From Dokdonella_A sp963758365 (GTDB taxonomy: Bacteria; Pseudomonadota; Gammaproteobacteria; Xanthomonadales; Rhodanobacteraceae): a stretch of 64,000 nucleotides of DNA. Under the pieces are notes generated by a model, which worked only from the letters and a program-made list of their open reading frames with translations, did not search any database and was not told the origin of the DNA. The stretch covers positions 2,170,001 through 2,234,000 of the forward strand of contig CAVWVB010000001.1 in the NCBI GenBank assembly GCA_963758365.1. Direction: 5' to 3'. The stretch's first letter is position 1. Each line of letters starts with the position of its first letter. Positions 34,360 to 42,122 of this stretch are shown piece after piece. Position numbers and translations under genes: made by a program.

Positions 34360-34384
34360 GGCCCGGCGCGGAAGGCGCCGGGCC
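34360..34384. terminator. Hairpin between tgt and yajC
   Basis: GGCCCGGCGC and GCGCCGGGCC form a perfect 10-bp stem with a 5-nt loop, 32 nt after the tgt stop on the minus strand. There is no U tract, so it may attenuate rather than fully stop read-through into yajC. Confidence 0.5.
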
Positions 34385-34416
34385 GACAGAACACACGCCG
34401 CGCGAATTTCGGACCC

Positions 34417-35535
34417 TCAGCCCTCGACCCGGCGCTGCGCATGGAACTCGCCGACGAAGCCCGCAAGCGTCCCGGCCGCGATCGCCGCGCGCAGTCCGGC
34501 CATCAGCTCCTGGTAATAGTGCAGGTTGTGGATCGTCGCCAGTTGCGGTCCGAGCATTTCGCCACAGCGATCCAGATGACGCAGATAGGCACGGCTGAAT
34601 CCGCAGCGGCAGGTATAGCAGGCGCAGGCCGCGTCGAGTGGCCGCGTGTCGCGCTCGTACTTCGCATTGCGGATACGCAGGACGCCATGCCGCGTGAACA
34701 GATGCGCGTTGCGTGCGTTGCGGGTCGGCATCACGCAATCGAACAGGTCGATGCCCCGGCAGACCGCGGCAACGATATCCTCGGGCCGGCCCACGCCCAT
34801 CAGATAGCGCGGCCTGTCGCTGGGCAGCAGCGGCTCGACATGCTCGAGCATCGCGTTGCGCTCGGCTTCCGGTTCGCCGACCGCGAGTCCGCCGATCGCA
34901 TAGCCGTCGAAACCGATTCCGAGCAGCCCCTCGGCCGAACGCGAACGCAGTCCGGGATGCACGCCGCCCTGGACGATGCCGAACAGTGCATTCGGATTGC
35001 CGAGTTCGTCGAAACGACGGCGCGAGCGCTCGGCCCAGCGCAGCGAGAGCGCCATCGACTCGCGCGCCTGCGTCTCGCTGGCCGGATAGGGCGTGCATTC
35101 GTCGAAGATCATTGCGATGTCGGAGTCGAGCACATGCTGGATGCGCATCGACTCCTCCGGCGACAGGAACACCTTCGAGCCATCGACGGGTGATGCGAAC
35201 GTCACTCCCTGTTCGCTGATCCGGCGCTTGTGCGCAAGGCTGAACACCTGGAAGCCGCCTGAGTCGGTAAGGATCGGCCGCTCCCAGCCCATGAAGCGAT
35301 GCAGGCCGCCGAATGCGGCAATCACGTCGAGGCCCGGACGCAGAAACAGATGGAACGTGTTGCCGAGGATGATTTCGGCACCGATGTCGACGAGGTCGCG
35401 CGGCGTCATCGCCTTGACCGAGCCATAGGTCCCGACCGGCATGAACGCCGGCGTCTCGATCGTGCCGCGCGCGAAGCGCAGGCGACCGCGGCGTGCCGCA
35501 TGGTCGGTGGCGAGGAGGTCGAAGTGCATGGACAT
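34417..35535 (-). CDS. tgt: tRNA-guanine transglycosylase
   Basis: 372 aa (E. coli 375). It swaps guanine 34 for preQ1 in tRNAs with GUN anticodons, in the cytoplasm. Evidence: RGRLRFARGTIETPAFMPVGTYGSVKAMTP, the substrate loop ILTDSGGFQVFSL with catalytic Asp, GGVHPGLRSRSAEGLLGIGFDGYAIGGLAVGE and VMPTRNARNAHLF. The zinc ligands C-x-C-x-x-C are in CACYTCRCGFSRAYLRHL. The start at 35535 (MSMHFDLL) matches the family; the longer frame is not supported. queA precedes it by 63 bp. Confidence 0.97.
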   Translation of the reverse strand: MSMHFDLLATDHAARRGRLRFARGTIETPAFMPVGTYGSVKAMTPRDLVDIGAEIILGNTFHLFLRPGLDVIAAFGGLHRFMGWERPILTDSGGFQVFSLAHKRRISEQGVTFASPVDGSKVFLSPEESMRIQHVLDSDIAMIFDECTPYPASETQARESMALSLRWAERSRRRFDELGNPNALFGIVQGGVHPGLRSRSAEGLLGIGFDGYAIGGLAVGEPEAERNAMLEHVEPLLPSDRPRYLMGVGRPEDIVAAVCRGIDLFDCVMPTRNARNAHLFTRHGVLRIRNAKYERDTRPLDAACACYTCRCGFSRAYLRHLDRCGEMLGPQLATIHNLHYYQELMAGLRAAIAAGTLAGFVGEFHAQRRVEG

Positions 35536-35598
35536 CGGAAACCGGGGCGAAGGAATGGAGAGCGGAGAATGGGGAAGCATCGCAGGCTCTGCCGCCTT

Positions 35599-36651
35599 TT
35601 ACGATTCCCGATTGCCGGCTCCCGGCTCATTGGGCCAGATCAGCATCGCGTCGCCGTACGAGAAGAAGCGATAGCGCTGCGCGACCGCATGGCGGTACGC
35701 ATCGAGCATCCGTTCGCGCCCGGCAAACGCGGACACGAGCATCAGCAGGCTTGATTCGGGCAGGTGGAAATTCGTGATCAGCGCATCGATGCTGCGGATC
35801 CGATAGCCCGGAAAGATGAAGATCTGCGTTTCCCCCGCGAACGGCGCGACTTCGCCATTGCGCAGCGCCGATTCCAGCGCGCGCACGACCGTCGTACCGA
35901 CTGCGACGACCCGTCCGCCGCGAGCGCGCGTGCGCCGGATCTTCTCGACAAGATCGGCACCGACGTTGAGCCATTCGCGGTGCATGGTGTGGTCCTCGAT
36001 GCGTTCGGCACGCACCGGCTGGAACGTTCCGGCGCCGACATGCAGGGTGACGTAACCGAAGTCGATGCCTCGCGCCGCGATCGCATGCAGCAGGGCCTCG
36101 TCGAAATGCAGCCCCGCGGTCGGTGCCGCAACGGCGCCGGCCTCGCGCGCAAACACGGTCTGGTAGCGTTCGGCGTCGAAGCGATCCGCTTCGCGCTCGA
36201 TGTAGGGCGGCAGCGGCATCCTGCCCAGGCGCATCAGGACCTTCTCGAGCGGTTCGACGGTGTCGAAACGAAGACTGAAGAACTCGCCATCGCGGCCCAG
36301 CACCTCGACTTCGGTGCCGTCCCGCAGCACGATGCGTCCGCCCGGCCGTGGCTTCTTGCTGACCCCGAGCTGCGCACGCGCCTCGTGTGCGCCGGTGATC
36401 CGCTCGATAAGGATTTCCACGGCGCCACCGCTCTGCTTGTGGCCATGCAGGCGTGCCGGCAGCACGCGGGTGTCGTTGAACACGAGCAGGTCGTTCTCGC
36501 GCAGCAACGAAGGGAGGTCGACGACATGGAGATCGCGCAGGTGAGCGCTCGACGCGTCGACGACGAGCAGGCGGCTGGCCGAGCGCTTCGGTAGCGGTAC
36601 CTGCGCGATCAGTTCGGCGGGCAGGTCGAATTGGAAATCGGACTTCTTCAA
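35599..36651 (-). CDS. queA: S-adenosylmethionine:tRNA ribosyltransferase-isomerase, TTG start
   Basis: 350 aa (E. coli 356). It converts preQ1 in tRNA to epoxyqueuosine, the step after Tgt. Motifs: FQFDLPAELIAQVPLPKRSASRLLVVD, LLVFNDTRVLPARLHG, YQTVFAREAGAVAAPTAGLHFDEALL and MHREWLNV. Alignment with the conserved N-terminus (DF-x-F-x-L-P) requires a TTG start at 36651; no ATG fits and the Shine-Dalgarno is weak, so expression may be limited at translation. First gene of the queA-tgt-yajC-secDF run. Confidence 0.95.
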   Translation of the reverse strand: MKKSDFQFDLPAELIAQVPLPKRSASRLLVVDASSAHLRDLHVVDLPSLLRENDLLVFNDTRVLPARLHGHKQSGGAVEILIERITGAHEARAQLGVSKKPRPGGRIVLRDGTEVEVLGRDGEFFSLRFDTVEPLEKVLMRLGRMPLPPYIEREADRFDAERYQTVFAREAGAVAAPTAGLHFDEALLHAIAARGIDFGYVTLHVGAGTFQPVRAERIEDHTMHREWLNVGADLVEKIRRTRARGGRVVAVGTTVVRALESALRNGEVAPFAGETQIFIFPGYRIRSIDALITNFHLPESSLLMLVSAFAGRERMLDAYRHAVAQRYRFFSYGDAMLIWPNEPGAGNRES

Positions 36652-36749
36652 GCAGGGAGTCGGGGCGGGTTGGCGGCCCGCAATTATCGGCGTTCAGGCG
36701 GGCCGTGTGAGCATCCGGGGAATTTCAGGCGGGAGCGAAGGCGGCCATC

Positions 36750-38036
36750 GTGACCAGGACATGGAAGGATCGCGCGGCGATTGGACTGGGCACGGCGTCC
36801 GTGACCGTCGCGGTCGTGCTGATCATCCTCAACCTGATGCCGCAGGAGCGCCAGCTTACCCGCGACATCCCGAACGCAAGCCCGGTGGCAAGCCCGCAGT
36901 TTCGCACCGAAATATCGAACCTGCTGGGTCCGGCCGTGCTCGAGGGCAATCGCGTTCGTGACCTCGAGAACGGCGACGAAATCTTTCCGGCCATGCTCGA
37001 CGCGATCCGCGCGGCGCGTCGAACGATCGACTTCGAAACCTACATCTACTGGTCCGGCACGATCGGCGAGGAATTCATCGCCGCGCTCGCCGAACGCGCC
37101 CGCGCCGGGATCGCGGTGCACGTACTCGTGGACGCGATCGGCGGCTCGAGGATGAAGCGCGAGAGCGTAGACCGCCTGCGCGCGGCCGGTGCCGAGTTCG
37201 AATACTTCCATCCGCTGCAGTGGTACACGCTGGACCGCATGAACAACCGCGATCACCGCAAGCTGCTGGTCGTCGACGGTCGCATCGGCTTTACCGGCGG
37301 TGTCGGCATCGCCGACGCCTGGCGCGGAAACGCGCAGCGCCCGGATCACTGGCGCGACATGCAATTCCAGGTCGAGGGGCCGGTCGTCGCGCAGATGCAG
37401 GCGGTATTCGAGGACAACTGGATCACCATGACCGGGCATGTCCTGCTCGGCCCCGACTACTACCCGGTGCTCGCCGCCGCAGGGGACGTCGCGGTACAGG
37501 TGTTCGCGAGTTCACCGGACGGCGGCAGCCAGAACATGCAGCTGATGTACCTGCTCGCGATTGCGTCGGCGCGTGCGTCTATCGACCTCGAGGCCGCGTA
37601 TTTCATTCCCGGGGATCTGGTCAAGAACGCGTTGCTGTCCGCGCTCCGGCGCGGCGTGCGCATCCGCATCGTCGTGCCCGGCGGGCACACCGACAGCGAA
37701 GTCGTGCGCGAGGCATCGCAGGCGCAGTGGGGTCAAATGCTCGAGGCGGGTGCGCGCATGTACCGCTTCCAGCCCAGCCTGTTCCACAGCAAGATGATGA
37801 TCGTCGATCGCTACCTGACCATCGTCGGTTCGGCGAACTTCGACGAACGCTCGTTCCGGCTCAACGACGAGTCGAACATGAATGTCTACGACGCGCCGTT
37901 CGCGCGCCGCATGACAGGGGTGTTCGACGGCGATATAGCGCGCTCACGCGAGACCACCCTCGCCGACTGGCGGCATCGACCATGGACGCGCAAGGTCCTC
38001 GATGAACTCGCCTCGCTGGGTGCCTCGCAGCTCTAG
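36750..38036 (+). CDS. Phospholipase D-family protein, probable cardiolipin synthase
   Basis: 428 aa from a GTG start. One N-terminal membrane segment (IGLGTASVTVAVVLIILNLM) is followed by two HKD motifs: HRKLLVVDGRIGFTGG (His169) and, in the second half, HSKMMIVDRYLTIVGSANFDERSF. This two-motif layout fits cardiolipin synthase of the ClsB/ClsC type, which joins phosphatidyl groups to make cardiolipin at the inner membrane. Other PLD-family transferases cannot be excluded. The start is divergent from queA. Confidence 0.85.
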   Translation: MTRTWKDRAAIGLGTASVTVAVVLIILNLMPQERQLTRDIPNASPVASPQFRTEISNLLGPAVLEGNRVRDLENGDEIFPAMLDAIRAARRTIDFETYIYWSGTIGEEFIAALAERARAGIAVHVLVDAIGGSRMKRESVDRLRAAGAEFEYFHPLQWYTLDRMNNRDHRKLLVVDGRIGFTGGVGIADAWRGNAQRPDHWRDMQFQVEGPVVAQMQAVFEDNWITMTGHVLLGPDYYPVLAAAGDVAVQVFASSPDGGSQNMQLMYLLAIASARASIDLEAAYFIPGDLVKNALLSALRRGVRIRIVVPGGHTDSEVVREASQAQWGQMLEAGARMYRFQPSLFHSKMMIVDRYLTIVGSANFDERSFRLNDESNMNVYDAPFARRMTGVFDGDIARSRETTLADWRHRPWTRKVLDELASLGASQL

Positions 38037-38102
38037 GCCCGCGCAACTTCACGGACCGTCCGGCTTGCGGCCGGAACGTGCGAAGGGCCGGCGCGCACCC
38101 CG

Positions 38103-38705
38103 CTACAACCAGCCTTTCTGGCGCGCGAGCCGATAGGCCTCGATCCGATTGCCGACGCGTAGCTTGCCGATCGCCTCGGACAGATAGTTGCGCACGGTGC
38201 CCTGGGACAGATTCAGGCGCTCGGCGATATCGGCAGCGGCGAGACCTTCGCCGGCGAGGCGAAGAACCTGGCGCTCGCGATCGTTGAGCGGATCCGCCTC
38301 CGACCACGCCTCGACCGCGAGCTGCGGGTCGATTGCGCGGCCGCCGCGATGGACCTTGCGCAGCGCCTCGGCCAATTGCTCGGCAGGCGCGTCCTTGAGC
38401 AGGTAGCCGCTGACGCCCGACTCGAGCGCACGACGCAGGAAACCCGGGCGCGCGAACGTGGTCACGATGACCACCTTGCACGCGAGCTCGTGGCGCTGCA
38501 CGCGTTGCGCGAGCTCGAGGCCGGTCAATCCGGGCATTTCGATGTCGGTGACCAGCACGTCGGGTTTGGACTGCTGCAATGCGCGCCACGCCTCTTCGCC
38601 GTCGGCGGCGCTGCCGATGACGTCGATATCCGTTTCGAGCCTGAGCAGCGCGGAAAGCGCGCCGCGCACCATCGCCTGATCTTCGGCAAGCAGAACACGG
38701 ATCAC
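38103..38705 (-). CDS. NarL/LuxR-family response regulator (DesR-like)
   Basis: 200 aa. The receiver domain has acidic residues AEDQ, phospho-acceptor Asp54 (LVTDIEMPGL) and Lys in LLKDAPAEQ. The C-terminal HTH is LNDRERQVLRLAGEGLAAADIAERLNLSQGTVRNYLSEAIGKL, a LuxR type. The partner histidine kinase lies 173 bp upstream on the same strand, and the pair follows an ABC exporter. Likely target: the exporter operon or membrane-stress genes (inference from YvfRSTU-type clusters in Bacillus). Confidence 0.92.
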   Translation of the reverse strand: MIRVLLAEDQAMVRGALSALLRLETDIDVIGSAADGEEAWRALQQSKPDVLVTDIEMPGLTGLELAQRVQRHELACKVVIVTTFARPGFLRRALESGVSGYLLKDAPAEQLAEALRKVHRGGRAIDPQLAVEAWSEADPLNDRERQVLRLAGEGLAAADIAERLNLSQGTVRNYLSEAIGKLRVGNRIEAYRLARQKGWL

Positions 38706-38878
38706 GGGCTGGCAGGATCCTGCAGATGGCCGCGCCGGGCCGCAAGGTGCGGGACTCTAGCAGGGCGCCGCTGCAGCGTCCCGGTCGTCGCTCGAAGCGA
38801 GGCACCTGCACGCGTCCTGACTGCGCAGAGCGCCCCGCAGATGATCCCCGAGGGCAGCCGCCCCGTGCACACGCGCGC

Positions 38879-40045
38879 TCAGCCGGATTCGCTCAGCGCC
38901 GTGGCGGGCGCCGCATCCGCTTCGGGCGGCAGGGGCAGCACGGCCACGAGATGCGTGCCTTTGCCGCGCGTCGATGTGATCTCCAGGTGGCCTCCGAGCA
39001 TCTGCAATCGCTCGCGCATGCCCTTGAGGCCATTGCCCGGAACCACGACCGCCCCGCGGCCGTCGTCGGCGACCAGAAGCCGTGCCTGCGCGTGCTCGAC
39101 CACGAGCCGGATGCGGGCGTGGTTCGCACGCGCGTGGCGCTGGATGTTCGTCACCGCCTCGCGAACGGTCAATGCGAGGACGGTTTCCACCTCCGGCGGC
39201 AGTGTCGAATCGGCGAGCGCGTATTCGAGCCGGATGTCCGAGGATTCCAGCAGCATCCGCGCCGACGCGAGCTCGGCGGTGAGGCCGGCGGTACGGATAC
39301 CGCTCACCGCGTGCCGGACCTGGCCCAGCGCGTCGCGCGCAACGCGTTCGACATCGACGATTTCGAGCCGCGCCGCGAGCGGGTCCCGGTCGAACAATCT
39401 GACCGCGAGTTCCGACTTCAGCGTGATCAGCGACAGCGTATGACCGAGCAGGTCGTGCAGATCGCGACCGATACGCTCGCGCTCTGCGAGCGCGGCAAGC
39501 CGGCGCACTTCGTCGTGGCTGAGCTTGAGCTCGGCCTGGCGCAGGTTCCTCTCGCGGTGGAAATGGTTTGCCGCCCCGATGGCTATCGACACGATCGCGG
39601 TGACTCCGACCGCTATCAGCACGAACTGGAGCGGCCATTGCAGCCACCACAACTCGAGAGCGTACAGCGCGATTCCGCCAAGGATCGTCGCAATCGTCGC
39701 CCGCAGCGGTATGCCGCTGGCCGGCAGCAGCACGCCCGCATAGATCAGATAGGTGTTCGCGCTGGTGTTGATCGGCGTGAGCAGAAATCCGATCGCCGCG
39801 ATCGCCGCGGAATAGGCGAGCAACCGTCGGCCGCAGTGTGTGAGCGCATGCAGATACAGCGGCAGGAAGATCACGATGCTGAGCAGCGTCGCAGGCAGCC
39901 AGACGGACGGACTGTCCGCATGCCAGTTTATGAACAGGAAGCCGAGATAGAGCAGGCTCCACATGCGCGCCCAGCCGTGATCATCGGGATTCGGCGGCAG
40001 CGCGTTGTTGCTCAAGCCCTTCAGCCAATCCGTGATCCGCGACAT
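38879..40045 (-). CDS. DesK/LiaS-type sensor histidine kinase
   Basis: 388 aa from the ATG at 40045 (GGAG upstream). Residues about 28-160 hold four to six membrane segments (LLYLGFLFIN, WLPATLLSIVIFLPLYL, AIAAIGFLLT, FVLIAVGVTAIVSIAIGAAN) with no large periplasmic sensor, so it probably senses the membrane itself. HisKA_3 His197 is in ERIGRDLHDLLGHTLSLI. The ATPase region has VREAVTNIQRHA (N box) and GNGLKGMRERL (G box). It is encoded between the ABC permease and the regulator. Confidence 0.9.
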   Translation of the reverse strand: MSRITDWLKGLSNNALPPNPDDHGWARMWSLLYLGFLFINWHADSPSVWLPATLLSIVIFLPLYLHALTHCGRRLLAYSAAIAAIGFLLTPINTSANTYLIYAGVLLPASGIPLRATIATILGGIALYALELWWLQWPLQFVLIAVGVTAIVSIAIGAANHFHRERNLRQAELKLSHDEVRRLAALAERERIGRDLHDLLGHTLSLITLKSELAVRLFDRDPLAARLEIVDVERVARDALGQVRHAVSGIRTAGLTAELASARMLLESSDIRLEYALADSTLPPEVETVLALTVREAVTNIQRHARANHARIRLVVEHAQARLLVADDGRGAVVVPGNGLKGMRERLQMLGGHLEITSTRGKGTHLVAVLPLPPEADAAPATALSESG

Positions 40046-40095
40046 GGACCTGCTCCGATATGACCGCGCGCGCAAAATGATACGCCGGGGGTGGC

Positions 40096-40191
40096 TCAGA
40101 CCGGCCAGCGCAATGCGGCGACCATCAGCAGCAACGCGAACAGCGCGAGGCTGAAGGAGAGTCGCAAGCCGATCACACGCATCGCGCCCAT
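40096..40191 (-). CDS. Possible 31-aa single-membrane-segment peptide in the exporter/two-component operon
   Basis: The ATG at 40191 lies 2 nt after the permease stop codon, with GAGGG about 7 nt upstream. The peptide MGAMRVIGLR then LSFSLALFALLLMVAALRW is basic at the N-terminus and hydrophobic after that, a plausible one-helix membrane microprotein. The position between permease and kinase suggests a regulator of one of them, but it may also be spurious coding in a 150-bp gap. Confidence 0.4.
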   Translation of the reverse strand: MGAMRVIGLRLSFSLALFALLLMVAALRWPV

Positions 40192-40193
40192 GG

Positions 40194-40964
40194 CTACGCC
40201 CTCGCAAGGCGGCGCCGCGCGAGCGCCAGAAAGATCACCGTGATCGCGAGCAATGCGAGCACGTGGGGCATCGGCGCCTCGCCGGGTGCCTGGCCCACCG
40301 CGCCCAGCGCGAGCCGGCCCAGGTGCCAGGCGGGCCAGAGCGGCGCGATCTTCGCGATAAATCCGGGCAACACGGACAGCGGCATCCATAGTCCTGCGAG
40401 AAACGACATCGGCAGATAGACCAGGTTCGCAACCGCGGGCGCGGCCTGGCTGCTGACCAGACTGCCGATGAACAGGCCGAGCGCGCAGAACGGCAGCACG
40501 CCGAACAGATCGACCACGAACAGGGAGATCCACGCGCCGGGCGGCAGGCGCACGCCACCGAGGGTCGCCGCGAGCACGGCCATGACCACGAAGATGATCG
40601 TCGCGAACAGCATTGCCATCGCGAGCTTGCCCGCGAGGTAGGCTCCGGGCGGCATCGGCATTGCGCGCTTGAGGGTCAACCAGCCGCGTTCGCGATCGGT
40701 CGCCACCGTGACACCGAAACCAAACAGGCCCGGACTCATCACCCCGAACACGCCGTAGGTAGCGAGCAGGTAGACATTGGCGTGGAACCCGCCGCCGTGG
40801 TTGTCGAACAGCACCGCGAACAATACGTAGAACATCGGCGGGAAGATCAGCGTCGGCAGCGCGAACGACGGCGCGCGCAGCATGCGCAGGAACTCGTTGC
40901 GGGTTTCCAGCGCGTAGATGCGCGGCAGCGACACGCGCGGCAACGCAGGAGCAAGGGCGTTCAT
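40194..40964 (-). CDS. ABC-2 type transporter permease
   Basis: 256 aa with six membrane segments expected (LIFPPMFYVLFAVLF, LLATYGVFGVMSPGLFGFGVTV, AMLFATIIFVVMAVLAATL, ISLFVVDLFGVLPFCALGLFIGSLV, LVYLPMSFLAGLWMPLSVLPGF, LALLAITVIFLAL). The ATG overlaps the ATPase stop (ATGA), showing translational coupling. Such exporters move drugs, peptides or lipids; the substrate is unknown. A long in-frame region upstream is the ATPase in another frame and is not part of the gene. Confidence 0.92.
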   Translation of the reverse strand: MNALAPALPRVSLPRIYALETRNEFLRMLRAPSFALPTLIFPPMFYVLFAVLFDNHGGGFHANVYLLATYGVFGVMSPGLFGFGVTVATDRERGWLTLKRAMPMPPGAYLAGKLAMAMLFATIIFVVMAVLAATLGGVRLPPGAWISLFVVDLFGVLPFCALGLFIGSLVSSQAAPAVANLVYLPMSFLAGLWMPLSVLPGFIAKIAPLWPAWHLGRLALGAVGQAPGEAPMPHVLALLAITVIFLALARRRLARA

Positions 40965-41857
40965 GCGGCCTCCCGGGTGATTTCCACGAACGCCTCGGCC
41001 AGGCCCGCGCGTCGGACTTCCAGCCCGCTGAGTGTGCTGTCCTCGAACAGCAATTGGCGAACGACGGATTCCGCCGCGTCGGTCACGATCTCCAGGTGTC
41101 CGCCGTCGCGATGCACGCTGCGAACCTCCGGCCACGCGCCCACGCGCGCGGGGTCGAGCACACTGAGGCAGCGAACGCGGCGCTGCACGATGCGTTCGCG
41201 GATCTGGCTGACGCTGCCCGCGGCGACGATGCGGCCGCGCGCAAGCACCGCGACCCGGTCGGCAAGCGCCTCGGCTTCCTCGAGGTAATGGGTCGTGAGG
41301 ACGACTGCGCAGCCTTCGGCGACCATGCCTCGGATCGCGGACCACATTCGCTCGCGCGCCTGGATATCAAGGCCCACGCTCGGCTCGTCGAGAAACAGCA
41401 GTTGCGGGCGCCCGCAAATCGCAAGTGCAAACTGGACGCGACGTTGCTGGCCTCCCGACAATCGGCCATAGCGACGCTTCATGAGGCCATCGAGACCGGC
41501 CATCCGCACGCACTCTTCGATATCGCGCGGTTGCGGGTAATAGCTGCGCACCGGAGCGAGGAGTTCGCCCACGGCGAGGGTGTCCGGCATGCTCGCGTCC
41601 TGCAGCATGACGCCGACGCGCCGGCGCGCGGACAGCGCATCCGGCGATTCCCCAAACACGTGGACGGTGCCGTGGTCGGGCGCGACCAGGCCCAGTCCGC
41701 ACCCGATCGCGGTAGTTTTGCCGGCGCCATTCGGCCCGAGCAGTGCGAGCAGCTCGCCGGCACGCGCCTCGAGGTCGATACCGTCGAGCGCGGTGACCGC
41801 GCCGAAACGCCGGTTCACGCCGTTCAGAGTCAGTGGGGCCGGGAGACTGCCGTGCAT
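40961..41857 (-). CDS. ABC transporter ATP-binding protein
   Basis: 298 aa. Walker A GPNGAGKTT (41-49), signature LSGGQQRRV, Walker B LLFLDEPSVGLD, then VVLTTHYLEEAEALADRVAVLARG (H loop). It belongs to the ABC-2/DrrA/CcmA-type group. First gene of a minus-strand unit ATPase-permease-(31-aa ORF)-kinase-regulator, the arrangement of YvfRSTU-like self-regulated exporters. Confidence 0.95.
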   Translation of the reverse strand: MHGSLPAPLTLNGVNRRFGAVTALDGIDLEARAGELLALLGPNGAGKTTAIGCGLGLVAPDHGTVHVFGESPDALSARRRVGVMLQDASMPDTLAVGELLAPVRSYYPQPRDIEECVRMAGLDGLMKRRYGRLSGGQQRRVQFALAICGRPQLLFLDEPSVGLDIQARERMWSAIRGMVAEGCAVVLTTHYLEEAEALADRVAVLARGRIVAAGSVSQIRERIVQRRVRCLSVLDPARVGAWPEVRSVHRDGGHLEIVTDAAESVVRQLLFEDSTLSGLEVRRAGLAEAFVEITREAA

Positions 41858-42023
41858 GGGACCACTCCGCCGAGGTTCGTCGGAGCCACTCTACGAAGTT
41901 GACCCGCGCGACCCCAGAGCGCGTCGTCACCTGTCGCTGGTGACGGATGTCATGCGCACCGATCCGGTCCGCAGTGCGTTCCCGCGCAATGCTCGCGGGG
42001 TACCGCTCCGGTCGCTGCCGTGC

Positions 42024-42029
42024 TATAGT
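42024..42029 (+). promoter_or_regulatory. Possible -10 element for the aminotransferase
   Basis: TATAGT preceded by TGC, 94 nt before the ATG at 42123. No good -35 lies 16-18 bp upstream. Confidence 0.35.
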
Positions 42030-42069
42030 TCGCGCTTGTTTTTTCCATTCCAATCAAAGAGTAAAGCGT

Positions 42070-42101
42070 ACGTGCCTGCTCCCTCTCCGGGGCGGGCACG
42101 T
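42070..42101 (+). promoter_or_regulatory. Leader hairpin with anti-Shine-Dalgarno loop before the aminotransferase
   Basis: ACGTGCCTGC pairs with GCGGGCACGT (10 bp, one G-U wobble). CTCCC at 42079-42083, in the loop edge, is complementary to GGGAG of the ribosome-binding site at 42112-42116. Two alternative RNA folds are thus possible, one leaving the ribosome-binding site open. Speculative. Confidence 0.35.
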
Positions 42102-42122
42102 GTCGTTTTCCGGGAGGTTCCG

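Noticed and set aside
41580..42122. In-frame extension of the aminotransferase to 683 aa
   Set aside because: It would overlap the ABC gene antisense and bypass a good ribosome site at the chosen ATG.
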